A stretch of 50,040 nt of DNA, taken from Eubacterium xylanophilum ATCC 35991 (GTDB lineage: Bacteria; Bacillota; Clostridia; Lachnospirales; Lachnospiraceae). The stretch's first letter is position 1; each line of letters begins with the position of its first letter. Below the pieces are notes generated by a model. The model was given only the letters and a program-made list of their open reading frames with translations, had not been told where the DNA came from and searched no databases. This document shows positions 9,031 through 17,953 of this stretch, in pieces. A program made the translations under genes and the position numbers. The stretch covers positions 1 to 50,040 of the forward strand of contig NZ_JAEB01000028.1 of assembly GCF_000518685.1 (NCBI RefSeq), in the 5' to 3' direction.

Positions 9031-11598
9031 ATGATAAGAAGAAGTAGAATAATATCTATGTTGCTAGCATTTGTTATGGTTTTATCCACCGTTTTTGCAG
9101 GATATGTGCCATCGGTAAGTGCTAAAACTAATTATGCACCAATTGAGTTTGCGACAGTATCATTTGTAGAAGATGATGCTATGCAAGTATCTCGTGATGC
9201 CAACAATAATTGTTTTTTTGTTGGGCAGACTGTTGAAATTGAGAATATATTGGATGAAGCGACAAATGTTGTGGATTTCGATGATGTTAATATTAAATGG
9301 GTTACATATGGGGCTGACAGTTATCAGGTTGTAGGAGAGGGAAAAAAGATTACAATCTTACCTGAATTGGCAGGAAAGGCGTTAACGGCAATGATAACAC
9401 CAAAAGATGGCACTCCATATGGATATGGTATTTGTGCTGGTCTTAGTTCTACGTCAACTATATATGGTGTTGATGAAAGAAGTATTGTTGCTGCTATTGC
9501 TAATGTAGCGACACCAGTGAGAAATCAAGATTTAATAAGTGGAGAAATGGATGTTAAAGAATTTCATGTATATAAGACTGCAAGTCTTGCTAAGATTAAG
9601 ACAACGCTAGGCGAGTACAACGGCAAGGAGATTTTAGATGCAGGTTTTAAGGTTAAGTGGCAAAAGTATAATGGGCAAGCATGGAATGATGTAGAGGGAG
9701 CTAATGGTCTGAGTTACACATTTGCTCTATCAGATTGGTTTGAAGTGTATAGAGTGGTTGTTGAATCAGATACACATTATGGTACTTCACCAGAGACGAC
9801 AAGAATCGGAATATGTTCAGATGGATCATTGCTTTATGTGGATGCAGAGGGTTCATATTCTGTAGGTCAGCATCCGGATAGAGGACCACTAGATACTGAT
9901 GAGGGGTATAACGGCTCAACAGTTTATGGTCCGGAAATTACATCAGCTACAATAGTTCCTGGTGAGTTTAGAGCTAGGGAGACAGTTAGGATTTCTGAGA
10001 TAAAGGCAGGTGATTATGAGCTTGATCTTGCTGCGCATCCAGATGCTTTCAATGTAGTATGGCAGGTTTGGGATGAGAAAAATGGCTGGAGAGATGTAGC
10101 TGTAAATCCAGATACTTATTCAACTAGGTTCATATATGGCTTTTCAAAGGATGATATTGGAAAATACTACAGAGCTTTGATTGATGTTTATTATCCGGTT
10201 AATTCAAATCAGATAATATGGGGAAGGATATATGTAGATGCTGAAGGATCGGTAGTGGCTAGTAAAAGTGACGATATGGATTCTCCACGACTTGATGAAA
10301 ATAATCCGACTATTAGTACTATAGAGGGGCGTAATGGTTCTATCGTCAAGGGACCTAGAGAACTTATCATATCGGGTAAACTTGATAAGGAAAACTTCTA
10401 TCCTGGCGAGACGGTCACAATAACAGAGATTAGGACAGAGTCAAAAAGTATAGAAGTAAATGATACTAATGCGGACTATCAGTGGCAGAAGTATAATCCA
10501 GAAAGTAAAAGATGGGATGATATAGATGCTGCTACAGGATATACATACACACCAAGTAATAATGATGAGGGTTCATATATTCGTGTAAGAATCATAGGTA
10601 AAGGTGACTACTATGGAGAAGTATACGTAGATGCATCAGGATCATTCAGTCGCGATGACAACGCAAATGATCCAGTAAATAGACGAGTTGTATCAATACC
10701 TCCAGAAGATCCTGATAATAGAGATGGTTTGAGAGGAACGCCGGTTGAGAAAAAATCAGAGCCAATAGCAACGCCGACAGCAGCGCCAACAGTGGCACCT
10801 ACAGAAACACCGACGGCAACTCCAACGGTGGCCCCTACAGAGGATCCTAATTCTGGGGCAACAGCTACACCGGATGCTACTGCAAGTTCAAGCAGTGTGG
10901 CTACCAGTGTTCCGACAGTAGCGCCAACAGGAAATCCTAATGGTCAGTCGGCAAAGGCTACATCATCACCTACTAAGACTCCTGGAAAGACTTACGTTCC
11001 TGGAAAGCGAATTTCTGAGGATTCCATAGAGCTATATATTCCTACAATTACAGGAAAGAAGAACATGGGATTCAATAAAAAATTCCAGATAAAACTTCTC
11101 AATACCAAGGGATGTAAGGTATATTGTCAATCAAGCAATAAGAAGATTGCAACAATTAATAAAAAGGGTCTGGTTAAGTCCAAGAAGAAAAAGGGCAAGG
11201 CTAAACTTATCATAAATGTTGAGAAGGGAAGCTTAAAAGTACAGTATATTATTAATGTATATGTTAAAAAGCGAGTTCCTAAGAACTACAGCTTAATTAG
11301 ATTTGTAACTTCATATAAGGGACCTAGCGTTAGCTTGTACAAGCGAATCCCTATGGGCAAATCCTTCAAAGTTACATTGAAACATATTGCCAAGGGAGCT
11401 AAGCTTTCATTTGTATCGAGCAATAAGAAAGTTGCAACAGTCAATAAGAAGGGAAAAATCAAACCTAAGAAGGTTGGTAAGAGTATAATTACAATTACTG
11501 CTGAGGAAGAGGGAGTAATCTATAAGTATTATGTTGTTGCACGAGTTACAAAAAATGGAGTGGAATCTAAGACAGATTACCTCAAGGTAATTAAGTAG
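9031..11598 (+). CDS. Large secreted protein with repeated Ig-like domains and Thr/Pro/Ala linker
   Basis: 855 aa. The start at 9031 has AAGGAGG upstream. A signal peptide ends around VSAKT (about residue 34). The first ~550 residues hold three or four related beta-sandwich units, recognised by recurring WQKYN..W.D, then YT...D.G.Y.RV, then YVDA.GS near residues 210-270, 340-410 and 480-545. A low-complexity linker of APT, ATP and PTV units follows (about 575-650). The C-terminus has two Big_2-like repeats with SSNKKIATINKKG and SSNKKVATVNKKG, very rich in Lys. No cell-wall sorting motif is seen; the cationic end may bind wall polymers by charge. Similar in plan to the secreted protein at 44551-46398. 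An adhesin or wall-associated role is inference. Confidence 0.8.
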   Translation: MIRRSRIISMLLAFVMVLSTVFAGYVPSVSAKTNYAPIEFATVSFVEDDAMQVSRDANNNCFFVGQTVEIENILDEATNVVDFDDVNIKWVTYGADSYQVVGEGKKITILPELAGKALTAMITPKDGTPYGYGICAGLSSTSTIYGVDERSIVAAIANVATPVRNQDLISGEMDVKEFHVYKTASLAKIKTTLGEYNGKEILDAGFKVKWQKYNGQAWNDVEGANGLSYTFALSDWFEVYRVVVESDTHYGTSPETTRIGICSDGSLLYVDAEGSYSVGQHPDRGPLDTDEGYNGSTVYGPEITSATIVPGEFRARETVRISEIKAGDYELDLAAHPDAFNVVWQVWDEKNGWRDVAVNPDTYSTRFIYGFSKDDIGKYYRALIDVYYPVNSNQIIWGRIYVDAEGSVVASKSDDMDSPRLDENNPTISTIEGRNGSIVKGPRELIISGKLDKENFYPGETVTITEIRTESKSIEVNDTNADYQWQKYNPESKRWDDIDAATGYTYTPSNNDEGSYIRVRIIGKGDYYGEVYVDASGSFSRDDNANDPVNRRVVSIPPEDPDNRDGLRGTPVEKKSEPIATPTAAPTVAPTETPTATPTVAPTEDPNSGATATPDATASSSSVATSVPTVAPTGNPNGQSAKATSSPTKTPGKTYVPGKRISEDSIELYIPTITGKKNMGFNKKFQIKLLNTKGCKVYCQSSNKKIATINKKGLVKSKKKKGKAKLIINVEKGSLKVQYIINVYVKKRVPKNYSLIRFVTSYKGPSVSLYKRIPMGKSFKVTLKHIAKGAKLSFVSSNKKVATVNKKGKIKPKKVGKSIITITAEEEGVIYKYYVVARVTKNGVESKTDYLKVIK

Positions 11599-11672
11599 TA
11601 GAAAGTTGTTAGTTTTATATGATAAATTAGATCTAAAGGACTGTCGTATTGAGATGGTCTGAATAAAATAGG

Positions 11673-11729
11673 TGACCAACCGACTTGAGACGCAATGTTT
11701 TTTCATTGGAGTTTCTCGCTGGTTGGTCA
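11673..11729 (+). other. Long inverted repeat between the secreted protein and the next gene
   Basis: TGACCAACC (11673-11681) pairs with GGTTGGTCA (11721-11729), and inside it CAATG (11693-11697) pairs with CATTG (11704-11708) around a T-run. It is followed by ATTATTTG. It may be a terminator for the upstream gene or a leader structure for the gene at 11764. Confidence 0.6.
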
Positions 11730-11763
11730 TTATTTGCAGATTTTGGTAAGGGGAGAAGAGAAA

Positions 11764-12513
11764 ATGAAAAAAATAGTTATAATTATATCGGTAATTATCA
11801 TTATCACGTTTGGCTTATTGCTAGTTGTAAAAAATCTAGAGTCCACTGTTACGGAATGTCCTGATAAAGTGGAGATGATGCAGTGGAACAAGGGCCGGGA
11901 GTACAACGGCATTTTGGAAACAAAGCTTGACGGGAAAGTAAATTATTCAGATGATGGTGCCACAGGTCCATTGGCATATTTTAATTCGCCATTAACGCTT
12001 GAGGATATGGTTTCTGCAAATTCAAAAATATATGCAGGCAAGCTTGCGGAAGGGACAGATAGAGAAAAAGATATTTTCTTGTATGATAATAGTCTGTATG
12101 CCTTGGAGAAGAGTAAGGATGAAAAGCAGGAAAATGGAGATTATGTATTCTATAATTTGTCAGCTTCTGCGGAGTATAAAATTGACAGAGTTTGGTTTCC
12201 TATGCCTGTAAAACTTGCTTTCGATGCAGATATATATCAGTTGCATCTTGACCATAATGATTGTCTTACCAAAGATTTATTTGCATATTCTTTTGAAGAA
12301 TTGTGTGATTTTTATGGAAAGTTAGATGATAAAACAGTTTCAATTGATAAAGAAAATCAGATTATAAGGTGTGATGGTTGTAGTCAGGGTGATCAAAAGA
12401 TAATTAAAGATTTCTTGACTATAGATTACGGTAAAAAAACTGTAATGACATACTTTAATAAAAAACAAGCTTATGTTTGGGAAACTGATAAGTTTTACAA
12501 GAAAGATATTTAA
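11764..12513 (+). CDS. Membrane-anchored protein of unknown function, paralogue A
   Basis: 249 aa. I do not recognise a family. GGGGAGAAGAG precedes the ATG at 11764. One hydrophobic helix (residues 4-23) anchors an otherwise soluble domain that should face outward. Its second half (SFEELCDFYGKLDDKTVSI, then a short loop and IIKDFLTIDYGKKTV) aligns with STEEILEFYGRLSPKMCKV...VVDLVKDVALIDCKNKRI in the protein at 13763, and the first half matches in the L(S/T)xxE(I/D)...VEGY/IYAG region. The two are therefore diverged paralogues. The acyltransferase gene starts 27 bases later on the same strand, so the three genes probably form one operon. The function is unknown. Confidence 0.75.
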   Translation: MKKIVIIISVIIIITFGLLLVVKNLESTVTECPDKVEMMQWNKGREYNGILETKLDGKVNYSDDGATGPLAYFNSPLTLEDMVSANSKIYAGKLAEGTDREKDIFLYDNSLYALEKSKDEKQENGDYVFYNLSASAEYKIDRVWFPMPVKLAFDADIYQLHLDHNDCLTKDLFAYSFEELCDFYGKLDDKTVSIDKENQIIRCDGCSQGDQKIIKDFLTIDYGKKTVMTYFNKKQAYVWETDKFYKKDI

Positions 12514-12539
12514 TATTAACTAGGAATTGGAGTATTTAT

Positions 12540-13760
12540 ATGATTTCTATATGTGTTTATATTTTATTTGCTGCCATTATAGTTCTAGGAGGCAAATTTG
12601 CGGGTTTTAAAAAAGATCAATTTCATGAAGATTACTTAAGTATCGACGTGACCAAATGTATTTGTGGTGCAGCGGCAATTGGTGTAATACTACATCATAT
12701 TTCCTTGGTTACCTCCTTTCAAAGCAATGGAATTATGTCGTTATTCGGCGACCAGGGGCCTAAACTTGTCGGAATATTTTTCTTTTGTTCAGGGTATGGT
12801 CTCATCAAAAGTATGAAGAAAAAGGAGAATTATTTCAAAGGCTTTATAAAGAATAGATTAATTCTTACAATAACAATTCCGTTTTATATCAATGTGATTA
12901 TTTACGGGATTTGTTATGCCATAGCTGGAATTGAAAAGTCAGCCATTCAATGGATTACCAACTTCTTTGGGCTGACAATGATGAATGAATACGCTTGGTT
13001 TCCAATTGTAATAAGTGTGATGTATATAAGTTTTTATGTTGTGTTTAAAAAGGCAAGAAATATTGATGTGGCCATAATTATTATGGCGATAATTGTCATA
13101 TTACAGATTGTCTTGTGGAGTGTAAATGGTCACTTCGCTTGGTGGGCAGGAGAAGACAATTGGTGGATGGATGAAGGCGCATTAGACCGTGCTGAGTGGT
13201 GGAAACAGATGAATGTAATGCTATACTCGGGCCAATGGTGGACTAACTCATTGGTCGGTATGATTATAGGATTTATATATGCCCAACATGAGGCCACCTT
13301 AAGCAAGTTCTTCAAAAAAATATACTGGCTAAAATTAATAGTATTGATTGCTTTATGGAGGATAGCTCACCTCGTATACACAATTACAGTATCAAAAGGT
13401 GGATATTACACCGAGTTTAATGGAAATGGTCCGGGGATAAAAGATAAACTGGTGACAACGGGAATACAGAGCGCTGATGTGATTTGCTTTTTATTTGTTG
13501 TGGCAGTGGTCTTGATGAAAATTAAACCTGGTAATTTTGTGCTTAGATTTATGGGGAAATTTTCTCTTCATACATATCTTATGAACTTGATAATTATTCA
13601 GATGTTTACATATATGGTAGAGGGATTTGACGGATCTGGGATGGGTGTTAAAGACAGTAAATATGTGCTATTTATTGTTATTATTCTCGTTGGATCCGTG
13701 GTTGCCGGAGTGATAGAATCTTATATATGTGAGGGTGTAAAGAAATTGATAAGGAGATAA
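12540..13760 (+). CDS. Acyltransferase-3 family integral membrane protein
   Basis: 406 aa with about ten hydrophobic segments. The N-terminal half has the family pattern: a short cytosolic lead, then DVTKCICGAAAIGVILHHIS with the conserved His pair, then PKLVGIFFFCSGYGLIKS (the usual FFxSGFL-like stretch) and KNRLILTITIPFY. Members of this family (OafA/WecH type) move acetyl or succinyl groups from the cytosol onto extracytoplasmic sugars. GGAGT lies just before the ATG. It is sandwiched between two paralogous anchored proteins, with two bases to the next ATG, which suggests that the three act on the same envelope glycan. The substrate cannot be read from the sequence. Confidence 0.82.
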   Translation: MISICVYILFAAIIVLGGKFAGFKKDQFHEDYLSIDVTKCICGAAAIGVILHHISLVTSFQSNGIMSLFGDQGPKLVGIFFFCSGYGLIKSMKKKENYFKGFIKNRLILTITIPFYINVIIYGICYAIAGIEKSAIQWITNFFGLTMMNEYAWFPIVISVMYISFYVVFKKARNIDVAIIIMAIIVILQIVLWSVNGHFAWWAGEDNWWMDEGALDRAEWWKQMNVMLYSGQWWTNSLVGMIIGFIYAQHEATLSKFFKKIYWLKLIVLIALWRIAHLVYTITVSKGGYYTEFNGNGPGIKDKLVTTGIQSADVICFLFVVAVVLMKIKPGNFVLRFMGKFSLHTYLMNLIIIQMFTYMVEGFDGSGMGVKDSKYVLFIVIILVGSVVAGVIESYICEGVKKLIRR

Positions 13761-13762
13761 AA

Positions 13763-14887
13763 ATGAAAAAAATAATACCAGTAATAATAGTTGTAGTTAT
13801 AGCATCAGTTGTACTTATATACAATTTTGCTTCACATAGACAATCTGGATCCAAGTATGCATCTGAGGGGCCTGTGACTGAGACAAGTAGTCTTGAAAGA
13901 AAAGAATACAAGGATCCTGTAAAGATCAAGGATATTTCACAGACTAAACAAATAAAGGTCTGCTCGGTAGATATGAAAGGAGATCCGGAGTACTATTCGC
14001 CTGACAAAAGTGAAGAGGGTGTAAATTTTTTGACGGATCTTAGTTTTAAAGAAATAGCAGAGAGTAATGTAGAAGGCTATGTGGGACCCTATAAATACGT
14101 GGCAAAAGGAAATGTAGAAAGAAAAGATGGAATGGTATTCTTTGTTGACAACAACTATTACCATATTTTAAAGGTAATGGGTGGGGCATATTCATGTGAG
14201 CTATTGGCTTCTGAGTTCAAGTATAAGGATGGATTTGTCAGAATATTTACGCCTATGAGTGGAGAGTTAAATTGGGCTGGAATGTATCCATTTCTAGGGC
14301 TTAAAGTCGATGCATTGCCTTGGATTAATCTTTATTCGACGGAAGAAATTTTAGAGTTTTATGGTAGATTGTCTCCTAAAATGTGCAAGGTAAATGAAGA
14401 AGAACAGACTGTGTTGCTAAATGGCTATTATTTTTATACAGATGAAGATGCAAATAGTGTTGTGGATTTAGTAAAAGATGTTGCGTTGATTGACTGCAAG
14501 AATAAGCGCATTTACTTAGCGATGCCAAAGAATAAGATAAATGTATTCGAGAGAAGAGCACATTATACTCTTGATAATCCGGATGGAAAACCTATGAATG
14601 ATGATTCTTTGAAAGTGATGAAGTCGGAGAAGAAGAGTATATGGTGTAAGGATTTTAGTATGAGTGAGGATGGAATGTGGGAATGCGAGAAGAAAAAATA
14701 TGGTTTTATGACAACAATAACATACGTAGATGAGAAAGATCCGTTTAACAAAAAACCACAGTTTATTCTTCTATCCAAAAGTGATTCCATAAGTCCAACT
14801 TATGAGGAATGTGAGAATAGTTACGCTTTAGGCAAGGCGACAGATGATTATGTTGTTGTATCTAAGGATAGTACAATATACAGATAA
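13763..14887 (+). CDS. Membrane-anchored protein of unknown function, paralogue B
   Basis: 374 aa. AAGGAGAT overlaps the stop of the acyltransferase gene, and the ATG comes two bases after it, so translation is probably coupled. One hydrophobic helix (residues 4-22) is followed by a Ser/Lys-rich spacer and a soluble domain. Residues about 80-250 align with the protein at 11764 (see that entry). The last ~110 residues (about MKSEKKSIWCKDFSMSEDG to the end) are extra and have no visible relative. No Cys lipobox is seen. The function is unknown; the context suggests a partner of the acyltransferase at the cell surface. Confidence 0.72.
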   Translation: MKKIIPVIIVVVIASVVLIYNFASHRQSGSKYASEGPVTETSSLERKEYKDPVKIKDISQTKQIKVCSVDMKGDPEYYSPDKSEEGVNFLTDLSFKEIAESNVEGYVGPYKYVAKGNVERKDGMVFFVDNNYYHILKVMGGAYSCELLASEFKYKDGFVRIFTPMSGELNWAGMYPFLGLKVDALPWINLYSTEEILEFYGRLSPKMCKVNEEEQTVLLNGYYFYTDEDANSVVDLVKDVALIDCKNKRIYLAMPKNKINVFERRAHYTLDNPDGKPMNDDSLKVMKSEKKSIWCKDFSMSEDGMWECEKKKYGFMTTITYVDEKDPFNKKPQFILLSKSDSISPTYEECENSYALGKATDDYVVVSKDSTIYR

Positions 14888-14909
14888 AGAAGTCGTATTG
14901 TCAGAGGGA

Positions 14910-16724
14910 TTATGCCCTTAAATCAAAGTTGTATCTAGAAATGTTGCCCACTGGAGCGTCTTTCTCGATAAAATCTTTGACAATATCAATTTGCTTCTCC
15001 TTATCCAAAAATTCAGAAGTGAATGCATAACCTTGGTTATTAATAGCATCTTTGAGCATTTCAATATTGCGTTCTAACAGAGCTTTTGCTGAATTGTTAT
15101 CAACATAAAACTTTGTTGCAATATTGGTATGCTCTTTTGTTATATGTATATCAAGCTGCCCGAGGGAGTCCATTTCAAGGTGAAGTAAAACTTTGAGATT
15201 GTCTGGAGATTGCTTGATAGAATTCTTTTTGGTCATCACATAGAGATCTCCATGGGCGTTATTTTCAGACAGTTTTAGTGGCAATTGCAAGTAGGCAAAT
15301 TGCTCGTTTAACTGTTGCATAAATTGAATATTACTTTGCATATCAGAGGTGTTTAATACAACTTTGTCGCCAGATCCTTGGGCAGCAAATAGTTTTCCAA
15401 GATTTCCCAAACTATCCAATTGGGCATTAATTCTTGTATATAGTTGCTCTATGCTACCTTCTTCCTTTAGACCGGCTGGAGATAAAGTCCAACCAGTTAG
15501 GAATTGTCCCTTTAGTATTTTTTTCAAAGCAGGTGAGTCTATAATTGCTTTTAGTTGCTCATTAGAGCTAGCATCGATAAGCCCGCGAATATTTGTCAAA
15601 ACTTCTCTTGCGGTCATAGAACCATCTCGTAGCCCCTTGGTTATTTCTTGACTGAGCCCTTGAGATTCTAATGTATCGGCCAAATCTGCCCTTTCTGTTT
15701 CAGACAGAATAAAGCCCGCTTGTTCTCTTATAAAACTTGTTGTTTGCTGTTCGTCGCCTCTTAGGCTTGACATTGCCCTGTCAGTGATATCAGTAAAAAG
15801 TTGCTTCACTCGGTTAAAAGGGGAGTTGCCGGTTTCCTTGTTGGATAGAGCGACTTCATCTTCGGATCCCATGAGTGGTTCTTCGCTATCTAATAAAGCT
15901 TGTTCTAGGGTTTCTGCCTCATCTGGATTTGTGGCGGATAGAACATTTTCATCGGAGATAAGTGTTTGTGTTTCTGTTAGCGCCATAGAGTCAGTGACTT
16001 TACTTGTGGCGAGGTTGAATTCCTCAAGAGATGGGAGCGAATCTAGAGCAATATCGATTGTATCTGTTAACGCGCGTCTTGCCATATCGGGATCAGAGCT
16101 TGCAAGATCAGATATCATGGAATTGACGGAATCTGCTAGTGTGTCCATGCGATTTACGAGCTGATGAGTTTGGTTGGCATATTGGTCGAATTGAGTGACA
16201 CTTGCCTTGTCCATAGGAAAACCAAGACGATTGGCAGTGATGACTGAATTGACATCTGCATCCGGATATCGGGCACATAGTTGAAGATTGTTCATGATAT
16301 TCTCGCGACTGATAGATTGCTGGTTGTTAAGAAGGCTTTTTACTACATCGAAGTTTCTGACGGTCTTTGGAAGACCAGCTTCTTCAAGAGCCTGCTCAAT
16401 AGTGTCATCCATTCCAAGTAGGTAGGCATCACTCATTGATTTCATATAAATAGTTCCTGCATCAGAGCCTGTTATTATAAAAGCGGCTTTTTGCCCAATT
16501 GAATACCTTGAGGCATCGCCCAGTTTGCCAGTAAAAGAAGAACCATCATCCATAGTGATGGTTATCTCATTTCCATGGACATCACTAACAACACCCCGAA
16601 GCGTATCACCGTCTCGGAATGACAGAGTTGTATTGCCGGTGCGAACAGTTCGTCTAGTAGCAGTTGTGCTTAATCCACTATTCCCGCCACCGTTGTTTTG
16701 AATGTTGTTGCTCATTATTGCCAT
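14910..16724 (-). CDS. FliK-like flagellar hook-length control protein
   Basis: 604 aa. The last ~110 residues fit the conserved C-terminal domain of FliK: LKVLLHLEMDSLGQLDIHIT, then TKFYVDNNSAKALLERNIEMLKDAINNQGY. The rest is Gln/Ser/Asp-rich and variable, as usual for hook-length proteins, and the first 100 residues form a small beta domain (LRGVVSDVHGNEITITMDDG). FliK-type proteins measure hook length and switch the export gate. AGGAGG lies eight bases before the ATG. No other flagellar gene is in the window, which is unusual because fliK normally sits inside the fli/flg operon. It faces the preceding operon tail to tail; the 73-bp array lies upstream of it. The family call is moderate; a non-flagellar relative with the same domain is possible. 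Confidence 0.65.
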   Translation of the reverse strand: MAIMSNNIQNNGGGNSGLSTTATRRTVRTGNTTLSFRDGDTLRGVVSDVHGNEITITMDDGSSFTGKLGDASRYSIGQKAAFIITGSDAGTIYMKSMSDAYLLGMDDTIEQALEEAGLPKTVRNFDVVKSLLNNQQSISRENIMNNLQLCARYPDADVNSVITANRLGFPMDKASVTQFDQYANQTHQLVNRMDTLADSVNSMISDLASSDPDMARRALTDTIDIALDSLPSLEEFNLATSKVTDSMALTETQTLISDENVLSATNPDEAETLEQALLDSEEPLMGSEDEVALSNKETGNSPFNRVKQLFTDITDRAMSSLRGDEQQTTSFIREQAGFILSETERADLADTLESQGLSQEITKGLRDGSMTAREVLTNIRGLIDASSNEQLKAIIDSPALKKILKGQFLTGWTLSPAGLKEEGSIEQLYTRINAQLDSLGNLGKLFAAQGSGDKVVLNTSDMQSNIQFMQQLNEQFAYLQLPLKLSENNAHGDLYVMTKKNSIKQSPDNLKVLLHLEMDSLGQLDIHITKEHTNIATKFYVDNNSAKALLERNIEMLKDAINNQGYAFTSEFLDKEKQIDIVKDFIEKDAPVGNISRYNFDLRA

Positions 16725-16799
16725 GGACCATGCCTCCTATGTTTAGAATTATATTTATTTTAGCACATATTTGTGGAAAATAAAAGACTATTAGTGGGT
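16725..16799. other. Short A/T-rich gap between FliK-like gene and repeat array
   Basis: On the minus strand a TATAAT (complement ATTATA around 16749-16754) lies upstream of the FliK-like gene, but no good -35 is seen at the proper distance. A weak promoter is possible. Confidence 0.3.
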
Positions 16800-17865
16800 G
16801 GGGCATGCCTATATGAAAAAACAGGGTTTGGCATGCCCGCGGAGCGACTTGCTCCGTTCCCAAGCTAGCCACGGGGCATGCCTATATGAAAAAGCTTGAT
16901 TTGGCATGCCCGCGGAGCGACTTGCTTTGTTCCCAAGTGAGCTACGGGGCATGCCTATATGAAAAAGCTTGATTTGGCATGCCCCCAGAGGGATTTGCTC
17001 CGTTCCCAAGTGAGCCACGGGGCATGCCTATGTGAAAAAAGAGGGTTTGGCATGCCCCCGGAGCGTCTTGCTCCGTTCCCAAGCTAGCCACGGGGCATGC
17101 CTATATGAAAAAGCGAGATTTGGCATGCCCCTGAAGCGACTTGCTTTGTTCCCAAGTGAGCTACGGGGCATGCCTATATGAAAAATCAGGATTTGGCATG
17201 CCCCCGAAGCGACTTGCTCCGTTCCCAAGCTAGCTACGGGGCATGCCTATGTGAAAAAAGAGGGTTTGGCATGCCCCCAGAGGGATTTGCTCCACTCCCA
17301 AGTGAGCTACGGGGCATGCCTATGTGAAAAAGAAGGGTTTGGCATGCCCGCGGAGCGTCTTGCTCCGTTCCCAAGCTAGCCACGGGGCATGCCTATATGA
17401 AAAAGCGAGATTTGGCATGCCCCTGAAGCGACTTGCTCTGCTCTCAAGTGAGCCACGGGGCATGCCTATATAAAAAAGTTTGATTTGGCATGCCCCTGAA
17501 GCGTCTTGCTCCGTTCCCAAGCGAGCTACGGGGCATGCCTATGTGAAAAAAGAGGGTTTGGCATGCCCCCAGAGGGATTTGCTCCACTCCCAAGTGAGCT
17601 ACGGGGCATGCCTATATGAAAAAGAAGGGTTTGGCATGCCCGCGGAGCGACTTGCTCTGCTCTCAAGTGAGCCACGGGGCATGCCTATGTGAAAAAAGAG
17701 GGTTTGGCATGCCCCCAGAGGGACTTGCTCCGTTCCCAAGCGAGCTACGGGGCATGCCTATGTGAAAAAGCGAGATTTGGCATGCCCCCAGAGGGATTTG
17801 CTCCACTCCCAAGTGAGCTACGGGGCATGCCTATATGAAAAATCAGGATTTGGCATGCCCCGAGA
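16800..17865. repeat. Array of fifteen 73-bp GC-rich palindromic tandem repeats
   Basis: Unit starts, marked by GGGGCATGCC, lie exactly 73 bases apart: 16800, 16873, 16946, 17019, 17092, 17165, 17238, 17311, 17384, 17457, 17530, 17603, 17676, 17749 and 17822; the last unit is partial. Each unit reads GGGGCATGCC, about 20 bases with an A-run, GGCATGCCC (the complement of the first block, so a 9-10 bp stem), a block such as GGAGCGACTTGCTCC (5-bp stem), then TTCCCAAGTGAGCTAC or a variant. Units at 17238 and 17530 are identical; others differ by swapped blocks. Because 73 is not a multiple of 3, no reading frame is kept, so the array is non-coding. It ends directly before the SRP RNA promoter. 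GC is much higher than the surroundings. Confidence 0.97.
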
Positions 17866-17886
17866 GGGGGAAAGCCAAAAAACATC

Positions 17887-17915
17887 TTGACATGCCCCTA
17901 AAAAAAAGCTATACT
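17887..17915 (+). promoter_or_regulatory. Strong promoter of the SRP RNA
   Basis: A perfect TTGACA (17887-17892), a 17-base spacer and TATACT (17910-17915). The -35 merges with a decayed repeat end (TTGACATGCCCC against GGCATGCCCC), so the array runs right up to it. Transcription would start near 17922, about 30 bases before the mature RNA. Confidence 0.88.
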
Positions 17916-17953
17916 TAACATGTGTGCCTATGCGCAGTATAAAGTTAATATTT

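Noticed and set aside
16800-17865. CRISPR array
   Set aside because: There are no unrelated spacers; the whole 73-base unit is repeated and no cas genes are near.
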